Assembly: GCA_903887465.1 (NCBI GenBank)
Contig: CAISPW010000330.1
Location: 1 to 38,884, forward strand
Direction of reading: 5' to 3'
Origin: an uncultured Oscillochloris sp.
Lineage (GTDB): Bacteria; Chloroflexota; Chloroflexia; Chloroflexales; Chloroflexaceae
DNA length: 38,884 bases
Under the pieces are notes generated by a model. It was not told the DNA's origin. It saw only the letters and a list, made by a program, of their open reading frames with translations, and did no database searches. Position numbers and translations under genes: made by a program. Below, in pieces: positions 36,861 through 38,884 of the stretch; the stretch's first letter is position 1; every line of letters begins with the position of its first letter.

Positions 36861-37014
36861 GAGTGGCGGTTGCAAAGTCGCTGGGGCTGCGCCCCAGACC
36901 TAGCTTTTTGTAGATTTTTGGCGGCTTCGCCGCCAAAAATCTACAAAAAAGATCTCTTGGGGGTGGCGAAGCCTCCCCCAAACCCCCGCCAGAGGCGACT
37001 TTGCACCAGCCCTG
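36861..37014. mobile_element. MITE-like multi-hairpin element, copy 6
   Basis: Terminal inverted repeat TGCAAAGTCGC (36871-36881) with GCGACTTTGCA (36995-37005), outer end CAGCCCTG. Internal order CTGGGGCTGCGCCCCAG, then a hairpin TTGTAGATTTTTGGCGG / CCGCCAAAAATCTACAA, AAAGATCTCTT, then GGGGGTGGCGAAGCCTCCCCC. The arms of the central hairpin differ from copies 2-4 (TAGA versus TTGG) on both sides, so pairing is kept. No target duplication seen. Confidence 0.88.
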
Positions 37015-37069
37015 ACGGGTCGGGCGCTCAACCTGACAGGACTTCTGCGATATTGCGTTAGGAGGAATG

Positions 37070-38587
37070 ATGTCCGTGCCAAAGACTTCTGTGGCGAAGA
37101 CCGGGCTGCCCAGGCTGCCCGCGATCCTACGCTCGCCGCTGCTGCTGCTCGGCCTGCTGGCCGCGCAGTTCGCGATCGCGCAGCTACTCACCGGCGTCCA
37201 GTTTGGCGACGCACCGCGCAACCTGCATTGGGGGCTGCTGACCTTTGAACAACCGGGATTCCTGACCGGCGACACCGACACCTCTGAGCGTATCAAGGGC
37301 TTCCCACCGGAGCCGGAGTCCCTCGGGCCAAACCGGCTATGGAACAACACCTACGGCAGCCTTCACCCCTGGTGGGGGCCGGTGGTGCCGCTGATCTTCG
37401 CCGCCGTCTGGGGGGCCACCCGCTCGTACACGCTGCTGCAACTGGTGGTGCCCGTGGCCGGCGGGGCCACGGTGATCCTCACCTACATGATCGCCCGCGA
37501 CTTGCTCGACCAGCGGCGGGCGCTGATCGCAGCGGCGTTCCTCTCCTGCTTCCCCATCTTCCGCGAGTACAGCGCGGTCTCGTACACCGAGACTCTCTCG
37601 GCGCTCTGGATCACGGCGGCGCTTCTGGGCTACCTGCGCGGGCGCACCGCCACCACCGTACTCTTCGGCACCCTGGCGGCTCTGAGCAAGATGGACATGC
37701 TAGTGATGTACGGCGGGGTGATCGCCGCCTGCGCGGCGTGGGATGGGCTGCGCCGCGAGCGGCGCTACCCGCTGGCCCACCATATCGCCGCCCTGACCAT
37801 CCCGCTGCTCCTCGCCGCGCCCTGGATCTGGTTTCACACCCTCAACGGCGGAAACCGCCCGCCCACCGCCCCGCTCTCCGCCGAGATCTTCCGCTTCCTG
37901 CTGCCCCAACTGATCGAGCTAACCTTCTACGCGCCCATGTATATCAGCCTGCTCACGCTGGCCGCCATCGGGGCGGCGGTGGCCGCCGGGCTGCGCGCGC
38001 GCACCCTGCCCGCCCTGCCCGCCCTGCTCCTCGGCACCTGGATCGGCCTCGGCTTCCTGATCACCATGGTCTACGCCGCGACCCCCGGAGCCGGCAATAG
38101 CCCACGGATCATCATCCCCGCCCTGCCCGCCCTAGCCATACTCTTCGGGGCCGGGATGCCGCTGCTGCCGCCGCGTCTGGGCCGCGTGATCGGACTCTAC
38201 CTGGTCGCCCTGTTTATTGCGGTGAACCTCGTGGTGATCAGCTACGAGAGCACGCGCTACGGGGCACAGATCCGCGCCGCCGAGCCGGCCTTCGTCGCCC
38301 TGCGCACGTCCGAGCGTGGCTTTGTACTCACCCCGCTCTACTGGGAGACTATCCTCTACACGAACCAGAAGGGCACATGGTTCGAGGCTGACCGCACCTT
38401 CCAGCGCAACATCATGCATAACGCGGCGAACTTCGCCCACTACGTCGAGTCAAACCCCATCCGCTACGTACTCCTGCCCAACACCGGCGATGACGCCGCC
38501 GCGCCCGAGGTGATCGCCTACCTCACCAGCCACGCCCGCGTCATCGACTCGGGGGAACTGACGCTGTATGTGTTCAACGCCCGGTGA
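37070..38587 (+). CDS. Polytopic GT39/ArnT-like glycosyltransferase
   Basis: 505-aa membrane protein with about ten or eleven helices and a C-terminal soluble part (about 405-505). The first periplasmic loop contains GDTDTSERIKG and the family-style helices (MIARDLLDQRRALIAAAFLSCFPIFREYS) match dolichyl/undecaprenyl-phosphate-sugar transferases such as ArnT and PMT. Catalytic DE/DxD motifs are not obvious; the acidic GDTDTSE loop may serve. The ATG at 37070 is favoured over 37067 because GGAGG ends at 37065. Substrate unknown; a surface glycan or lipid carrier is likely. Single gene, preceded by a mobile element copy and followed by a terminator. Confidence 0.75.
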   Translation: MSVPKTSVAKTGLPRLPAILRSPLLLLGLLAAQFAIAQLLTGVQFGDAPRNLHWGLLTFEQPGFLTGDTDTSERIKGFPPEPESLGPNRLWNNTYGSLHPWWGPVVPLIFAAVWGATRSYTLLQLVVPVAGGATVILTYMIARDLLDQRRALIAAAFLSCFPIFREYSAVSYTETLSALWITAALLGYLRGRTATTVLFGTLAALSKMDMLVMYGGVIAACAAWDGLRRERRYPLAHHIAALTIPLLLAAPWIWFHTLNGGNRPPTAPLSAEIFRFLLPQLIELTFYAPMYISLLTLAAIGAAVAAGLRARTLPALPALLLGTWIGLGFLITMVYAATPGAGNSPRIIIPALPALAILFGAGMPLLPPRLGRVIGLYLVALFIAVNLVVISYESTRYGAQIRAAEPAFVALRTSERGFVLTPLYWETILYTNQKGTWFEADRTFQRNIMHNAANFAHYVESNPIRYVLLPNTGDDAAAPEVIAYLTSHARVIDSGELTLYVFNAR

Positions 38588-38643
38588 CAGCGTAGGGGCG
38601 ACTCAGAGACCGATACGCGGTAGGGACTAATCAAGCGCCATAG

Positions 38644-38675
38644 GAAGCGCTCCGTCGCCGGGGCGCTTCGTTATT
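38644..38675 (+). terminator. Probable terminator
   Basis: Stem GAAGCGC (38644-38650) with GCGCTTC (38663-38669), internal CC/GG pairing, followed by GTTATT. Located 57 bp after the glycosyltransferase stop. Confidence 0.55.
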
Positions 38676-38748
38676 CCGGCCTGGCAGCCGATTCTGCGTG
38701 GGTATAGATTTGCCAGCCGTCGCAGACGGGGATACATGGAGCGTTAGG

Positions 38749-38777
38749 CATGTTTCAAACGCACTTGACAGTTAGGG
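38749..38777. repeat. One end of the ATGTTTCA TIR element
   Basis: GGCATGTTTCAAACGCAC, then TTGACAGTTAG, nearly the same as the left end of the element at 19541-19677 (ACATGTTTCAAACGCACGTGACCGTTCAG). No matching second end is seen before the window edge. Confidence 0.6.
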
Positions 38778-38779
38778 CC

Positions 38780-38884
38780 TCAGGCCACCAGCGCCAGGAC
38801 TGCGGGTGGCGGCTCCGGTGGCAGAGCGGGCGCAGCAGATGCGACTGGCCCGTAGCCCAAGGCGACGAGCCAATCAGTGGGGGC
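38780..38884 (-). CDS. Possible C-terminus of a gene running off the right edge
   Basis: On the minus strand the last 34 codons read as TDWLVALGYGPVASAAPALP, then a Pro/Ala-rich tail, then TGA at 38782-38780. Composition is protein-like, but the piece is too short to assign and no family is recognised. Other frames are also open here. Confidence 0.3.
   Translation of the reverse strand, partial: APTDWLVALGYGPVASAAPALPPEPPPAVLALVA

Noticed and set aside
36565-37350. Minus-strand open frame across the cox leader and mobile element
   Set aside because: It runs through a MITE copy, the cox promoter and the 5' end of the glycosyltransferase gene; composition is not protein-like.

Overview
The window looks like a chromosomal segment of a high-GC member of the Chloroflexota, probably close to the filamentous phototrophs (Chloroflexales). 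This is inferred from the gene set and style: HrcA/CIRCE-controlled groESL, a B. subtilis-type ferrochelatase, a phytol/dolichol-kinase-like membrane protein, form-II CoxL genes, PD40-propeller lipoproteins and very many intergenic palindromes. No taxonomic marker such as rRNA or tRNA is present. I saw no rRNA, tRNA, CRISPR array, prophage or intact transposase gene.

Layout. 1-700: non-coding G-rich then C-rich tandem repeats around a palindrome. 720-5892 (minus): a tightly packed set of WecA/MraY-like transferase, MscS channel, PD40-propeller lipoprotein and tgt. 6011-7205 (minus): nitroreductase and Nudix hydrolase. 7461-9684 (plus): groES-groEL with a sigma70-like promoter and CIRCE operator. 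10027-11016 (plus): ferrochelatase. 11104-12039 (minus): thioredoxin-fold lipoprotein. 12335-14862 (plus): periplasmic sugar-binding-type lipoprotein with a dCache-HAMP-STAS (RsbR-like) sensor. 15039-19516 (minus): a P-loop NTPase/HEAT-repeat protein translationally coupled to a membrane-anchored response regulator. 20172-24372 (minus): SWIM zinc-finger protein, OleA-like ketosynthase, metallophosphoesterase. 24403-28339 (minus): metH under a SAM-I riboswitch. 28357-31138 (plus): phytol-kinase-like protein, rsbS-rsbT, galT. 31073-36843 (minus): pabC-like lyase, then coxG-S-L-M. 37070-38587 (plus): polytopic glycosyltransferase-like protein.

Three things tie the window together. (1) It holds a stressosome set in two pieces: RsbS/RsbT at 29-30 kb, and an RsbR-like STAS protein with its own extracytoplasmic sensor and a neighbouring binding protein at 12-15 kb. 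(2) Six copies of a roughly 120-155 bp multi-hairpin element are scattered between genes. Two carry perfect 10-bp target-site duplications, so this is a non-autonomous mobile element (MITE-like) whose hairpins keep pairing while their sequence changes. (3) Other palindromic families sit at gene ends, inside the cox operon spacers and even in frame inside metH; the motif TAGGGGCG supplies the stop codon of four unrelated genes.

The best candidates for something undescribed are the 10-bp-TSD MITE family, the in-frame metH palindrome together with a repeat-expanded SAM-I aptamer, the NTPase-HEAT plus membrane-anchored REC-HTH pair, and a tgt whose substrate-pocket residues look eukaryote-like.
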